The notes under the pieces are model-generated. The model saw only the letters and a list, made by a program, of their open reading frames with translations. It ran no database searches and was not told where the DNA came from. A program made the translations under genes and the position numbers. Shown here one piece after another: positions 28,241 to 36,861 of a stretch of 64,000 nt of DNA; positions within the stretch are counted from its first letter, which is position 1, and each line of letters starts with the position of its first letter. The stretch spans positions 27,239 to 91,238 of the forward strand of contig JAQTNA010000011.1 of assembly GCA_028714035.1 (NCBI GenBank), written 5' to 3'. Source of the stretch: Rhodocyclaceae bacterium. Its GTDB lineage: Bacteria > Pseudomonadota > Gammaproteobacteria > Burkholderiales > Rhodocyclaceae.

Positions 28241-28270
28241 TTGACCTTCACTATTGTTGTGAGTACAATA
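28241..28270 (+). promoter_or_regulatory. brnTA promoter and likely BrnA operator
   Basis: TTGACC (28241-28246), a 17-bp spacer and TACAAT (28264-28269) form a strong sigma-70 promoter. The inverted repeat TATTGT/ACAATA (28252-28257 and 28265-28270) overlaps the -10, as expected for autorepression by the BrnA ribbon-helix-helix protein. The predicted transcription start falls at the brnT ATG (28277). Confidence 0.75.
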
Positions 28271-28276
28271 ATTCTC

Positions 28277-28546
28277 ATGGACATCAGCTTCGATCCAGCC
28301 AAAAGCGAACGCAACGAGACTGAGCGCGGCTTACCGTTTACGCTAGTTGAGCAACTGGACTGGTCTGGTGCGATGATCGAAGAGGATATCCGTAAAGAGT
28401 ACGGGGAGCGCCGTTACCGGGTATTGGGACTGATCGGAGGTCGGTTGCACGCGGCAGTTTTCACGCCACGAGGTGGCAAGGTACACGTCATCAGCCTGCG
28501 CAAGGCGAACCCACGAGAGGTGAAACATTATGAACAGAAGACCTGA
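28277..28546 (+). CDS. brnT: BrnT family toxin (RelE-like ribonuclease)
   Basis: The start MDISFDPAKSERNETERGLP gives 89 residues. The family pattern (N-terminal FDPxKxxxNxxKHGxxF-like, then RxYGERRYRVLGLIGGRLHA and RVISLRKA-like HVISLRKANPREVKHYE) identifies BrnT, a RelE-fold RNase toxin. The stop overlaps brnA by 17 bp. A longer frame from 28232 would include the promoter and is rejected. Confidence 0.9.
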   Translation: MDISFDPAKSERNETERGLPFTLVEQLDWSGAMIEEDIRKEYGERRYRVLGLIGGRLHAAVFTPRGGKVHVISLRKANPREVKHYEQKT

Positions 28547-28826
28547 TCCTGAACTGGTTGACGAAGAAAACCCCGAATGGACGGCTGACGATTTCGCGAA
28601 TGCGAGGCCCGCGAGTGAGGTTTTACCTGGGATTTTCGGCGCAAAAGTTGCCGGCGAAATGTTGAAGCCCCGTGGCCGCCCCCGCGCAGAGCACCCGAAA
28701 GAGCGCATCAACATCCGCCTGTCACATGAAGTTGTGGAGCACTTCAAGGCGTCTGGGCAAGGCTGGCAGACCCGTATTGACTCCGCCCTGCGCCAGTTTA
28801 TAACCGAGCACCCTGCCAACCGGTAG
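28530..28826 (+). CDS. brnA: BrnA antitoxin
   Basis: The 98-residue antitoxin has an N-terminal toxin-binding part (NPEWTADDFANARPASEVLP) and a C-terminal ribbon-helix-helix (KERINIRLSHEVVEHFKASG, then GWQTRIDSALRQFI). It neutralises BrnT and should repress the promoter at 28241-28270. After its stop, 28827-28968 holds only a doubtful 5' fragment starting MSKLTINTSAIALAWQAFQG (ATG at 28893) that soon runs into antisense sequence. Confidence 0.92.
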   Translation: MNRRPDPELVDEENPEWTADDFANARPASEVLPGIFGAKVAGEMLKPRGRPRAEHPKERINIRLSHEVVEHFKASGQGWQTRIDSALRQFITEHPANR

Positions 28827-28968
28827 CCCCTGGGCCATGTGCTGCGCCGCCGAGCACGACCGATGGACCAAAGCCTACAGGAGCGGGAAAGCATGAGCAA
28901 ACTTACCATCAACACTTCCGCAATCGCGCTGGCTTGGCAAGCCTTCCAAGGCACGCGCTCATGGCTGT

Positions 28969-29412
28969 TTAGTCCGCGCGCTGCCGCTCAAGAACCTTCC
29001 CCACTTTCTCCAGATCCATGCCCTCGGTCGGGGAACTTCCGTCACGGCAGAGGTTCAGGCCGTAGTCGACGCCGAACTCAGCCAGTTTCCCCTCCTTGGT
29101 CGGTACGTTCGCCTGCTTCAGGCGCACGTTGAGGCGCTTGCAGCCCTCCTGCCTGAAGCTCTTGAGGGTCGTTACTTCCACCACGACCGGCGCCGCCGAT
29201 CCGGTGGTGTTGCTGAACTTGTCCGCTATCGGCCCCACCAGGACACCATTGGCCGCGCCGCCACGAGCGTCCAGGGCTTCCATGAGGAGCGGCTTGAGGC
29301 TGGGGTATTCGGCGGCGGCCCGAAGGCTTGGCGCCGCGGCCAGGAGTGTCAGCGCGACGAGGGTGGCACAACGGACTTGCCTCCGGGGTGACTTCGGGCC
29401 TCTGGCTCTCAT
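28969..29412 (-). CDS. Small exported protein of the transfer operon, unknown function
   Basis: The 147-residue protein has an Arg-rich n-region and a signal-like core (CATLVALTLLAAAPSLRAAA). A mixed domain with two Cys (EGCKRLNVRL and LNLCRDGS) follows, which could form a periplasmic disulfide. It starts 7 bp after the traN stop and is the last gene of the traW-traU-trbC-traN operon. I do not recognise a family. Confidence 0.65.
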   Translation of the reverse strand: MRARGPKSPRRQVRCATLVALTLLAAAPSLRAAAEYPSLKPLLMEALDARGGAANGVLVGPIADKFSNTTGSAAPVVVEVTTLKSFRQEGCKRLNVRLKQANVPTKEGKLAEFGVDYGLNLCRDGSSPTEGMDLEKVGKVLERQRAD

Positions 29413-29419
29413 TCTGTGC

Positions 29420-31027
29420 TCACCTCTGGTAGTAACTCTGCACTTTCTGCTGGACCGACGATTGGGTTTGCTGGCTCATCGTCCCCACGTTCGGTAACTG
29501 GATGTTGGCCATGATCTCGGCCGTAAATTCCGACAGGTCAATTCTGGAGAAGTCCAGGGCGGCGAACTCCGCCTGGGTGAAACCGGAGCAGTTCGGGCTT
29601 TCCGCCGCGCCCCATGCCTTGCCGATCTGTGTCCTGCCCTGCTCGTTGATGATTCGCGCCAACCGGCTGTTGTAGCAGCAATGCGACTTGGTATGTTCGA
29701 GGCAAATTTTCACGAACAGGAGCTTCAACTCCTGAGAACAGTAGGTGCCAACCTCATGGCACAAATTCTGGCCGCGACGCATCGCCAGGATTTGCTCGCT
29801 CTGATCGCATGACATCAGATCCTGAAGGATCATGATGCCGATCTGGAGTGCCAATGAATAGGGATCGAAGCCAGTGAAGACGAATCCTTGGCTGAACGAG
29901 AACTGGAACGAAAATCCATAAAAGCCGAACGAGGGATTGAACAATCCATCCGCGCCCGTGACCCCGAGAATGGCACCCAGACCCTTTTGCAGGGTAGGCG
30001 CGTCGTAGAGGGCATCGTAGACGTAGCCGGAACCCGCATCCAAGGCCTGCCCGCCGACTTTCACAGCGGCACCGATCAATGCCGCGTTGGAGAAACCGCC
30101 TCCGCCCCCGCTCGTCTTGCAGCAGTTCGCCAGGCCGAACAGCTTGATGCGGCAGCGGGCATCTGATCCTCGAAACACCTCCGTTTCCGAGCCATAGGTG
30201 CCGGCCTCCCGTGCGGCCTCCATGAGCGCCATGGATCGCGCAAAGTCAGGGTCGTTCGGCGAGCCCTTGTTGAAGCAGTTGCCGCCCTGGCAGAACTGTT
30301 GGCCCGAGCAATCCGTCACCGTGCTGCTATGGGCAGGCGTGCTCATGCAACTGTAGGTTCTCTGCTCGAAGGTGCACTGCCCAAGGGTTTGATCCGTGCA
30401 GCTTGATGATTGCAACGCGCAATTCGGGTTCGAGGCGTACCCATTGCACTCGGACGTGTCAGAGCGGCCGGTCAGGCAGGCGTAGGTATTCGTCGTCTGG
30501 TAGCAGCTGTCCGGGGCTGCCTGGGCTGGGGTAATGCCTGCCGGCAAGGGGGAAGCCAGGGTGGTGGACGTGCAGGTGCTCGATGCGAGAGTGCAGTTGG
30601 CATTTCCAGAAAGAGAGGCGCACGGCGACGGGTCATAGTTGCTCGACACCAGGGTATAGGTGTCGGCCAGACGGAGGGTGTTGGTCGGTGTCGCCGTGCC
30701 GGGGTTGCCGCAGCGCCAGGTTTGGGTGTATTTCATGCAACCCGTGCCGAACGTGGTGTCCGTCTGGGCGCATTGGGAGTTGGTCTGCCAGCAGGCCGGC
30801 CGAGCGTTAATGAAGGGCTGGCAGTAATTGACAGCGTTGGGTTGGATGCAACTATAGGTGTCCTCGTACTCCCAGCACCCGCCTGCCTCCGCCACAGTGA
30901 CCGTGACACCCGAGATGTTCTTGCTTGGGGTCGAGTCGACGCAGACTGACCCGGATAGCTGGCAATCCCTGGCAAACGCGCTCGTGATGAGCGCCAACAG
31001 AATGAAGATGGCAACAAGCTTCTTCAT
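29420..31027 (-). CDS. traN: TraN mating-pair stabilisation protein, C-terminal module with own signal peptide
   Basis: The start MKKLVAIFILLALITSAFAR at 31027 gives 535 residues and a clear signal peptide. The mature protein is very rich in Cys (many CxnC pairs, for example TDCSGQQFCQGGNCFNKG) and ends with the TraN-type domain CRIKLFGLANCCK through SHCCYNSRLARIINEQGR. TraN sits in the outer membrane and stabilises mating pairs. Its ATG overlaps the preceding gene's stop by 4 bp. Confidence 0.85.
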   Translation of the reverse strand: MKKLVAIFILLALITSAFARDCQLSGSVCVDSTPSKNISGVTVTVAEAGGCWEYEDTYSCIQPNAVNYCQPFINARPACWQTNSQCAQTDTTFGTGCMKYTQTWRCGNPGTATPTNTLRLADTYTLVSSNYDPSPCASLSGNANCTLASSTCTSTTLASPLPAGITPAQAAPDSCYQTTNTYACLTGRSDTSECNGYASNPNCALQSSSCTDQTLGQCTFEQRTYSCMSTPAHSSTVTDCSGQQFCQGGNCFNKGSPNDPDFARSMALMEAAREAGTYGSETEVFRGSDARCRIKLFGLANCCKTSGGGGGFSNAALIGAAVKVGGQALDAGSGYVYDALYDAPTLQKGLGAILGVTGADGLFNPSFGFYGFSFQFSFSQGFVFTGFDPYSLALQIGIMILQDLMSCDQSEQILAMRRGQNLCHEVGTYCSQELKLLFVKICLEHTKSHCCYNSRLARIINEQGRTQIGKAWGAAESPNCSGFTQAEFAALDFSRIDLSEFTAEIMANIQLPNVGTMSQQTQSSVQQKVQSYYQR

Positions 31028-32127
31028 TGCGTACGTGTCTTCAACGCCTGGCACTGGTCGGACACCCAGGTGGAAACCGTCTTCGTCAGCGGAAGCTGGA
31101 GCGGAACGCCGGTACCGGAGCCGCTCTGCGCATTGCACCCAGAGCTGACATCGCGTACCGAGGGGGTACAGGTGGTGGTGCCGCAGGCCACGCTGTAATA
31201 GACGTAGAGGTTGCAGCCAAATCCCAGGTTGCTGACGTAGTAGTCGGTTACCGACTGCCCCGGCGCCACCGCGACATGGAACAAGCCGTAGCTCCCATTC
31301 CACGGGTAGCCGATCCAGTTGTAGTCATAGCGATTCGCACCGTCGTAGGAGCGATAGGGCTCCACGTCGTAGGAGTGCCCATCACCACCGCAATAGACAT
31401 TCAGGGCCAGGTAGGGGTCGACGCACCAACTGCAATCAACAAACGCCGCCCTGCCCAGCCACGCGCCAGGGGCACATTGGCCAAATCCCACCGTAACACT
31501 GCTACCGCGGCGGCACTTCAAGGTTTGATAGGCCGTCACCGTCTGATCGCACTGGAAATTCGCATCGGTGTCGATATTGACTACCCGCCCCATGCTGCAT
31601 TGCTGGGTGCCGACTTCCTTGAGCACGGAACAGGTTTGGGTCGTGTACTGCGCCGGAGTCGTTTGCGTACTCGTCGTGCACTGGGTGCTGCTGCCGGTAC
31701 CGCCGCTGAGGCCAAGGGACTGGAAGAAGGTCTCCGCGTTGTTCTGATTGGCTTTCGCCGTCAGGATCATCGGGTCGTTCCTGGTGATTGTGATCTGAGG
31801 CCGCACCTGAATGTTGTTGGCCAGAAAATTCACCGCCGCGCATTCCTGGCGCTTGATGGCATCGGCATCTGGCGCTGCTGTCGCACAGCCTTGCACCTTG
31901 GCGGTGCCTGGCCCGGTTACCTGTCCTTGGCCTCCCTGGAAGAACTGCGCCTCAGCTGGAGTGGTGCCGTAGGCGGGAACCGCTCCCGCCGCGGAACCGC
32001 TGCCGATCCCGGAGAACGCGCCCTGCTTGGCCGAGGTGCCCAGGCTGCTGCCAGCCTGGAAGGCGCTATTCTGGTCCGCGAGGCACGCCGCCGCCCACCA
32101 GAGGACGACGAATACCGCCCGGCGCAT
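31024..32127 (-). CDS. Cys-rich exported protein corresponding to TraN N-terminal part
   Basis: The 367-residue protein has a signal peptide (MRRAVFVVLWWAAACLA), then a Gly/Ala/Ser-rich segment with GSAAGAVPAYGTTPAEAQFF. This is like the N-terminus of long TraN proteins. Many Cys follow (CSVLKEVGTQQCSMGRVVNI). It is directly upstream of and coupled to the second traN gene. Together the two equal the length of a long ICE TraN (about 900 residues), so TraN here seems divided between two exported chains. Confidence 0.65.
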   Translation of the reverse strand: MRRAVFVVLWWAAACLADQNSAFQAGSSLGTSAKQGAFSGIGSGSAAGAVPAYGTTPAEAQFFQGGQGQVTGPGTAKVQGCATAAPDADAIKRQECAAVNFLANNIQVRPQITITRNDPMILTAKANQNNAETFFQSLGLSGGTGSSTQCTTSTQTTPAQYTTQTCSVLKEVGTQQCSMGRVVNIDTDANFQCDQTVTAYQTLKCRRGSSVTVGFGQCAPGAWLGRAAFVDCSWCVDPYLALNVYCGGDGHSYDVEPYRSYDGANRYDYNWIGYPWNGSYGLFHVAVAPGQSVTDYYVSNLGFGCNLYVYYSVACGTTTCTPSVRDVSSGCNAQSGSGTGVPLQLPLTKTVSTWVSDQCQALKTRTQ

Positions 32128-32912
32128 CAGTTGATCCCCCGGATAATCTTGCTCCGAAACGACCTGGCCACGTCCGCCCAGGCCGGGCTCGTACGCTCGA
32201 TGTATTCCAGGGCGTAATCCAGCGACACGTCCCCGGACACCTTGACGAAGGTATCCGCCCTGGAGCAGCCGCTATCGAGCACGCTGCCGGCGTCCGGCCG
32301 GGCGATGACCACCACCGGCACCCGCTTGACGCTGAATTGCTGAAATGCCGGTGGATGAACGACCGCCGAGACGTTGCGATCGCCGACGAGCGCCTTGATC
32401 TCCTCCCCCATCTTCCTCATGGAGTCACCCTTGAGGCCGCGAAACACAAGAACGGCGCCGGCACGGTCGGCCTGGTCGGCGAGGTGTACAAGCGCATCTC
32501 TGGGCATGGACAGCGACACCATCACCAACAAATCCGGCCCGTGCTTGCCTGGCGCCAGGGGGCGTCCCAGTGCCTTGTATTTCTGCGCCAGCTCAGCGAT
32601 GTCCGGCGCGGGCACCGCTGGTTTGGGTACCGATTCGATACTCGGAATACCAGCGCCGCCGTACCGCTGTTTGAGCAGAGCCGGCTCCGATATCCGCCCC
32701 ATGGCATCTCTCGCTCTGGACTGTGCCCTGGTTATATCCTCTGCTGACGGAAGCGATGGACGCCCCGCGCCAACCCCGGCAGTCGCGGGACTCGTGCCAC
32801 CCCCGGTGAAAGATTCCTGGGCCGAGGCTGGATAGGACGCCAGCGCCAGGAACAAGGGGAGGAGAAGCGCAGGAATCGAACCTGCGCACAGAGGATGATT
32901 CCTTGCTCTCAT
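32127..32912 (-). CDS. trbC: TrbC, type-F pilus assembly protein
   Basis: The start at 32912 (MRARNHPLCAGSIPALLLPL) gives 261 residues with a signal peptide. The C-terminal thioredoxin-like TrbC domain reads DLLVMVSLSMPRDALVHLAD, then GDRNVSAVVHPPAFQQFSVK and RVPVVVIAR. In F it is a periplasmic pilin assembly factor paired with TraW. The ATG overlaps the traU stop by 4 bp. Confidence 0.9.
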   Translation of the reverse strand: MRARNHPLCAGSIPALLLPLFLALASYPASAQESFTGGGTSPATAGVGAGRPSLPSAEDITRAQSRARDAMGRISEPALLKQRYGGAGIPSIESVPKPAVPAPDIAELAQKYKALGRPLAPGKHGPDLLVMVSLSMPRDALVHLADQADRAGAVLVFRGLKGDSMRKMGEEIKALVGDRNVSAVVHPPAFQQFSVKRVPVVVIARPDAGSVLDSGCSRADTFVKVSGDVSLDYALEYIERTSPAWADVARSFRSKIIRGIN

Positions 32913-34042
32913 GGCGCCCCCACGACACCCTGGCAGCAGTTGCGCTTGCGAAAGACCTGGTACGCGAAGTCCTCGCCCTCGAAGGGAAATTCCCGCCCAG
33001 CGCCCCAAAGGAGGGTCGATCGCCCGAGGGGCTGGCAGCACTTGCCGGCGATCTTCTGGGTCTGCGGAACCGGATACAGCATGTGGTACTTGTAGCTGGT
33101 CTTGTCCATGATCGGCTGCATGTAATAGCCACACAGGCCACCATCGCCCGATGCGGACCACATCAAGCCTTCGCGGTGCATCTTGGCGATAATGCGCGTC
33201 AGTTCCAGGCTGGATGCCTGCACGCCGCCAACATGGGCCTGGACATTGCCGTTCATGGGGTAGAGGCTGCCCTGGCATCCGGCGCACCAGAAGAAGGTGT
33301 TGTTGGGAAAAGCCGCCGTGGCCGTCACGCAATCGGCGGCACAGGCGGCCTGCGCCGGCAGGTTGCCGAACAGGTAAACCTCCGGGTTCAAAATCCGCGT
33401 CAGTTCGTCGTCATGCCAGAGCGGATCAAGCTCGGTCAGGTACGCGACATCGAAGCCGGTGTTCTCCAGGCAACTGTTGTCGAGCACCGCTTGCAGGTAA
33501 TAGATGATCGGGTCGACGTACCAGTGCACCTGGTAGAAGGAACTGGTGTCCTGGGAATCCCGCGTGCTGCGTCCATGAGCCGGGGCATCGAACCCTGGGT
33601 CCATCTTGATGCCACCCAGGCTCACCATGCAGAAGGGTTGCCGCGACACATCCACCCGGCGCAGGGGCTCCCAGAAGCTGACTTTGATACCCACCTTCGG
33701 CGGATTACCGCAGGCGCACGCCACCCCTCCTGGGTTAGCCGTATCTTCCTGGTCCATCGAGGCCAGGGTCGCACCGCCGATGCGCAAGGGAAACATGCAC
33801 GACCAGCAGATGTCCGTGATCGGATTGGCAAACTTGCCCTTGCAGGAAGCGGCCTGGCTGGTGGCCGAGAACAGCACACCGAAAGCCAGGAGGAGCCTCA
33901 CTGTCGTGAGCAAGCGCTCGCCCCTGATTTTGAAAGTCGCGGTCCGCTCCCCCTCGCCCCCAACCCCTCTCCCGCGAGGGGCGAGGGGAGCATCGAGAGT
34001 CGCTGGCGCGACTTTCACGTCACGGCCGAATTTCATCAACAC
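32909..34042 (-). CDS. traU: TraU, type-F pilus assembly/DNA transfer protein
   Basis: The TraU core begins SCKGKFANPITDICWSCMFP after a signal-like RLLLAFGVLFSATSQAA. It is Cys-rich as usual (CMFP, CAADC, CAGCQG). The start is GTG at 34042, 7 nt after a strong AAAGGAGG. That makes the first 47 residues an n-region extension, most of it encoded by an 87-bp repeat inserted in frame (33931-34017). A GTG at 33901 without a ribosome site is the alternative. It overlaps the traW end by 23 bp. Confidence 0.9.
   Translation of the reverse strand: MLMKFGRDVKVAPATLDAPLAPRGRGVGGEGERTATFKIRGERLLTTVRLLLAFGVLFSATSQAASCKGKFANPITDICWSCMFPLRIGGATLASMDQEDTANPGGVACACGNPPKVGIKVSFWEPLRRVDVSRQPFCMVSLGGIKMDPGFDAPAHGRSTRDSQDTSSFYQVHWYVDPIIYYLQAVLDNSCLENTGFDVAYLTELDPLWHDDELTRILNPEVYLFGNLPAQAACAADCVTATAAFPNNTFFWCAGCQGSLYPMNGNVQAHVGGVQASSLELTRIIAKMHREGLMWSASGDGGLCGYYMQPIMDKTSYKYHMLYPVPQTQKIAGKCCQPLGRSTLLWGAGREFPFEGEDFAYQVFRKRNCCQGVVGAP
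33931..34017. repeat. 87-bp MITE-like repeat inside the traU leader
   Basis: The ends are an 11-bp perfect inverted repeat, TGAAAGTCGCG (33931-33941) and CGCGACTTTCA (34007-34017). The core is C-rich with an inner hairpin (CCCCTCGCCCC against GGGGCGAGGGG types). The length, 87 bp, is 29 codons, so the traU frame survives. Related copies lie in holB and near 4100. Confidence 0.75.
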
Positions 34043-34646
34043 GAAGTTGCCTCCTTTGCTGGCTGACGACGGCTGGCGCCTGGGTGATGGAAAAGCGCCG
34101 CGACAGCGCCCCGCCCTGGTCGTAGAAGACTTCCCGCTTCCACTGCCGCATGAGTTTCATCGGCTCGCCGCCGACGAGGATAGGCTTCACGCGCATCTTG
34201 GACTCGGCCATGAAGCGCTTAGCGAAGGCGATCTGCATCTTGTCCCGGCCATCAAAGAACAGCAGCGCCTGCGTCATGCGCGCGTAGTCGAAGGGATTAA
34301 TCCGCGTGCCGGCGGGATACAGGACGTTGCCCTTCTCGTCGACCACGTTCCGATCCAGCGTCCAGGTCGGGTCAATGAAGAAGGTGCGCGCGGTTTCCGT
34401 GGGGCGGATTCCCGATACGGGCCTGGGGCGCTCGATGCCGCCCATCACCTTGCGCTTGTAGTCATCCTGCATCCCGGCCAGCTCGCCGGTTTTTTCCATA
34501 CGGCGGAACTTGTCCTTGATGACCTCGATGAGGTCACGCTCGGCGATGTCATAGGTCGGCCCGACGGTGCCCAGGTCTTCGGCGTGAAGACTGGCGCCGA
34601 GCACGGACAGGAACAGCAATATCGCGAGGATTGATCGGTTGGGCAT
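34020..34646 (-). CDS. traW: TraW, type-F conjugation protein
   Basis: The start MPNRSILAILLFLSVLGASL at 34646 gives 208 residues with a signal peptide. TraW features are DLGTVGPTYDIAERDLIEVI, RTFFIDPTWTLDRNVVDEKG and INPFDYARMTQALLFFDGRD. It is periplasmic and acts with TrbC and TraU in pilus assembly. It is the first gene of this operon. The leader holds a hairpin (34683-34708, GCGCCAAACG against CGTTTGTGGCGC). Confidence 0.92.
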   Translation of the reverse strand: MPNRSILAILLFLSVLGASLHAEDLGTVGPTYDIAERDLIEVIKDKFRRMEKTGELAGMQDDYKRKVMGGIERPRPVSGIRPTETARTFFIDPTWTLDRNVVDEKGNVLYPAGTRINPFDYARMTQALLFFDGRDKMQIAFAKRFMAESKMRVKPILVGGEPMKLMRQWKREVFYDQGGALSRRFSITQAPAVVSQQRRQLRVDEIRP

Positions 34647-34788
34647 GGGGCCAATGCTGGCACAGGGGCCACCCTGCTTCGTGCGCCAAACGCAGTCGTT
34701 TGTGGCGCGTTTCGGGTTGTCCGTGGCTCCGAGTAAAGCAGCGCTCAAAGAATGCCATCGCCGGCCTACCCATCGGCACCCCCGATAC

Positions 34789-34817
34789 TTTACAGTTATC
34801 GTCCATAGCGATATTAT
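34789..34817 (+). promoter_or_regulatory. hipBA promoter with operator dyad
   Basis: TTTACA (34789-34794), 17 bp and TATTAT (34812-34817) form a sigma-70 promoter 20 bp before hipB. The dyad TATCG-N7-CGATA (34797-34801 and 34809-34813) lies in the spacer, a natural site for HipB autorepression. Confidence 0.7.
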
Positions 34818-34836
34818 TCATTTATCGCCATTCCCG

Positions 34837-35109
34837 ATGGAGCTTGCCGTGGCTCAGATACTCTCCACTTCTGCCCAGGTGGGCCAGGTGCTGGCCAGTC
34901 GGCGCCGGGCGCTGAAACTTTCCCAGCAGGCGGTGGCTGCCAAGCTGGGCATCAGCCAGAACCGACTGTCGGAACTGGAAGAAAGCCCGGACCGGCTGAC
35001 CCTGGATCGCCTCCTCGCTCTGGCCAACGTGCTGGGGCTGGAGCTGACTATCCACGACCAGGCCATCCGCGACCAGACCGGCAGCCCACCCACTGCCGGA
35101 GAGTGGTAG
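34837..35109 (+). CDS. hipB: HipB-type XRE antitoxin/repressor
   Basis: The start MELAVAQILSTSAQVGQVLA gives 90 residues. An XRE helix-turn-helix covers about residues 17-70 (LKLSQQAVAAKLGISQNRLS). It lies 3 bp before hipA and so pairs with it as antitoxin and autorepressor. A longer frame from 34639 would run through the promoter and is rejected. Confidence 0.88.
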   Translation: MELAVAQILSTSAQVGQVLASRRRALKLSQQAVAAKLGISQNRLSELEESPDRLTLDRLLALANVLGLELTIHDQAIRDQTGSPPTAGEW

Positions 35110-35112
35110 GCC

Positions 35113-36453
35113 ATGGGACGCCGAGCACTCAGCCGGGCGCTGGACATCTGGGCCAACGGCCAGCGGGTCGGCCAATGGCGCCTGCCGGCCCGTGGCCCCA
35201 TGGAGCTTCAGTATGACCCGGCCTGGGTGGCCTCCCCGGAAGCGCGGCCACTGTCCCTGTCGCTGCCCTTCAATCTGGACAACCTGCCGCTCAAGGGCGA
35301 GCGCATCGGCTCCTATTTCGACAACCTGCTGCCCGACAGCGAAGCCATCCGGCGCCGCCTGCAATCGCGCTTCCACACGCGGGCGCAGGATGCTTTCGAT
35401 CTCCTGGAAGCCATCGGCCGAGATTGCGTTGGAGCAGTCCAGTTGCTGCCCGAGGGACAGACGCCGGAGAACGTGCATTCCATCGAGGCGGAGCCCCTGG
35501 ACGATGAAGCGCTCGAACGGCTGCTACGGGCCGCCGTCTCCTCGCCCCTACCGGGCCAGGCGCTTGAAGCCGATGATTTTCGCATCTCCCTGGCCGGCGC
35601 CCAGGAGAAGACCGCCCTGCTGTGGCACGAAGGCCGCTGGTGCCGGCCGCGGGGTGCCACGCCGACGACCCACATCTTCAAGTTTCCCCTCGGCCTGGTG
35701 GGGCATCGCCAGGCAGATATGCGGACTTCCGTCGAAAACGAGTGGTTATGCACCCAGATCCTCACCGCCTACGGCGTACCCGTGGCCCCCTGCGAAATCC
35801 ACCGTTTCGGGGAGCAGAAGGTGCTGGTGGTGGAACGCTTTGATCGCAAGCCACATTCCTCGGGCGCCTGGTGGTTGCGCCTGCCTCAGGAGGATTTCTG
35901 CCAGGCCACGGGCACCCCGGCTTCCCTGAAATACGAGTCCGACGGCGGCCCCGGCCTCCTCCCCATTGCGCGCATCCTCCAGGGCTCCCAGAACCGGGAC
36001 GAAGACCTGGCCACGCTGCTGCGCACTCAGTTGCTGTTCTGGATGCTCGCGGCCACGGACGGTCACGCCAAGAATTTCAGCCTGAGCCTCCTTCCCGGCG
36101 GACGCTATCGCCTGACGCCACTCTACGACGTGCTGTCCGCCTGGCCCCTGGTGGGCAGCGGCCCCGGCAAACTGGATCGGCGGGAATTGAAGCTGGCCAT
36201 GGCCTTGCGCGGCAAGAACAGCCACTACCGACTGGCGGACATCCAGCGCCGCCATTTCAACGCCACGGCCCGACTCTGCGGTCTCGGCACAGACATGGAA
36301 ACTATCATCACCGATGTGCTGGCCCGCACCCCGGCGGTCATCGAACAGGTCGCCGCCCGCTTGCCGGGGGATTTTCCGGAGGAGGTTTTCTCTGCGGTGG
36401 CCGCTGGTCTCATGGATTCCGCACGCCGACTGGAAACCATGACGCACGGATGA
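35113..36453 (+). CDS. hipA: HipA-type serine/threonine kinase toxin
   Basis: The 446-residue protein has the N-terminal HipA couple domain (VGQWRLPARGPMELQYDPAW, then PLSLSLPFNLDN). The kinase core has SLAGAQEKTALL (P-loop-like), THIFKFP, the catalytic MLAATDGHAKNFSL (Asp/Asn) and LTPLYDVLSAWP (metal). HipA kinases phosphorylate tRNA synthetases and cause dormancy. It is complete, and the motifs look intact. Confidence 0.93.
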   Translation: MGRRALSRALDIWANGQRVGQWRLPARGPMELQYDPAWVASPEARPLSLSLPFNLDNLPLKGERIGSYFDNLLPDSEAIRRRLQSRFHTRAQDAFDLLEAIGRDCVGAVQLLPEGQTPENVHSIEAEPLDDEALERLLRAAVSSPLPGQALEADDFRISLAGAQEKTALLWHEGRWCRPRGATPTTHIFKFPLGLVGHRQADMRTSVENEWLCTQILTAYGVPVAPCEIHRFGEQKVLVVERFDRKPHSSGAWWLRLPQEDFCQATGTPASLKYESDGGPGLLPIARILQGSQNRDEDLATLLRTQLLFWMLAATDGHAKNFSLSLLPGGRYRLTPLYDVLSAWPLVGSGPGKLDRRELKLAMALRGKNSHYRLADIQRRHFNATARLCGLGTDMETIITDVLARTPAVIEQVAARLPGDFPEEVFSAVAAGLMDSARRLETMTHG

Positions 36454-36629
36454 CGGGCGCCCGATCCCGGATTCCTCCCAGGACGAATCTGAGAATTGGC
36501 ATAGAAATCGAGGGATGCCCCCTTGGCACTCTCGCTGGATCGAATTGCCCAGGCTGATGGTTACGAGGTCATCAAGCCGTCGGACATGAGCGTCTCCCGG
36601 CATCGAGCCGCAAACCGGCTGTTCGTGCG

Positions 36630-36688
36630 TCGACATACCTGTATCGACATACCTATACGCTTGACGTGTCCAATATGCGGCATACAAT
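36630..36688 (+). promoter_or_regulatory. Candidate promoter with two tandem 14-bp repeats
   Basis: Within the gene-free stretch 36454-36861, TTGACG (36661-36666), 16 bp and TACAAT (36683-36688) look like a promoter. Just upstream are two tandem copies of TCGACATACCTGTA/TCGACATACCTATA (36630-36643 and 36644-36657), a likely regulator site. Nothing else was recognised in that 408-bp gap. Confidence 0.5.
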
Positions 36689-36861
36689 GCGCAGAAGTTG
36701 GTAGGGGCCACAGAAGTCCACTTCAATTTGTATGCTAACCCATCCGTCAACGGTTATTCCACGTACATTTAAGTGCGGATATGCTCTGCGTCCTCAAAGC
36801 GAAGCGCCGCACATAGCCGCAGTTCGGGACACGTAGGACCCCATCAACCATCCTCCCGCGC

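Noticed and set aside
28893..29132. Open frame starting MSKLTINTSAIALAWQAFQG with a possible GGAG
   Set aside because: After about 25 codons it is antisense to the small exported gene at 28969-29412; at most a truncated remnant.
31027..31303. Upstream extension of the second traN frame
   Set aside because: It overlaps the preceding Cys-rich gene; the ATG at 31027 begins a clear signal peptide.
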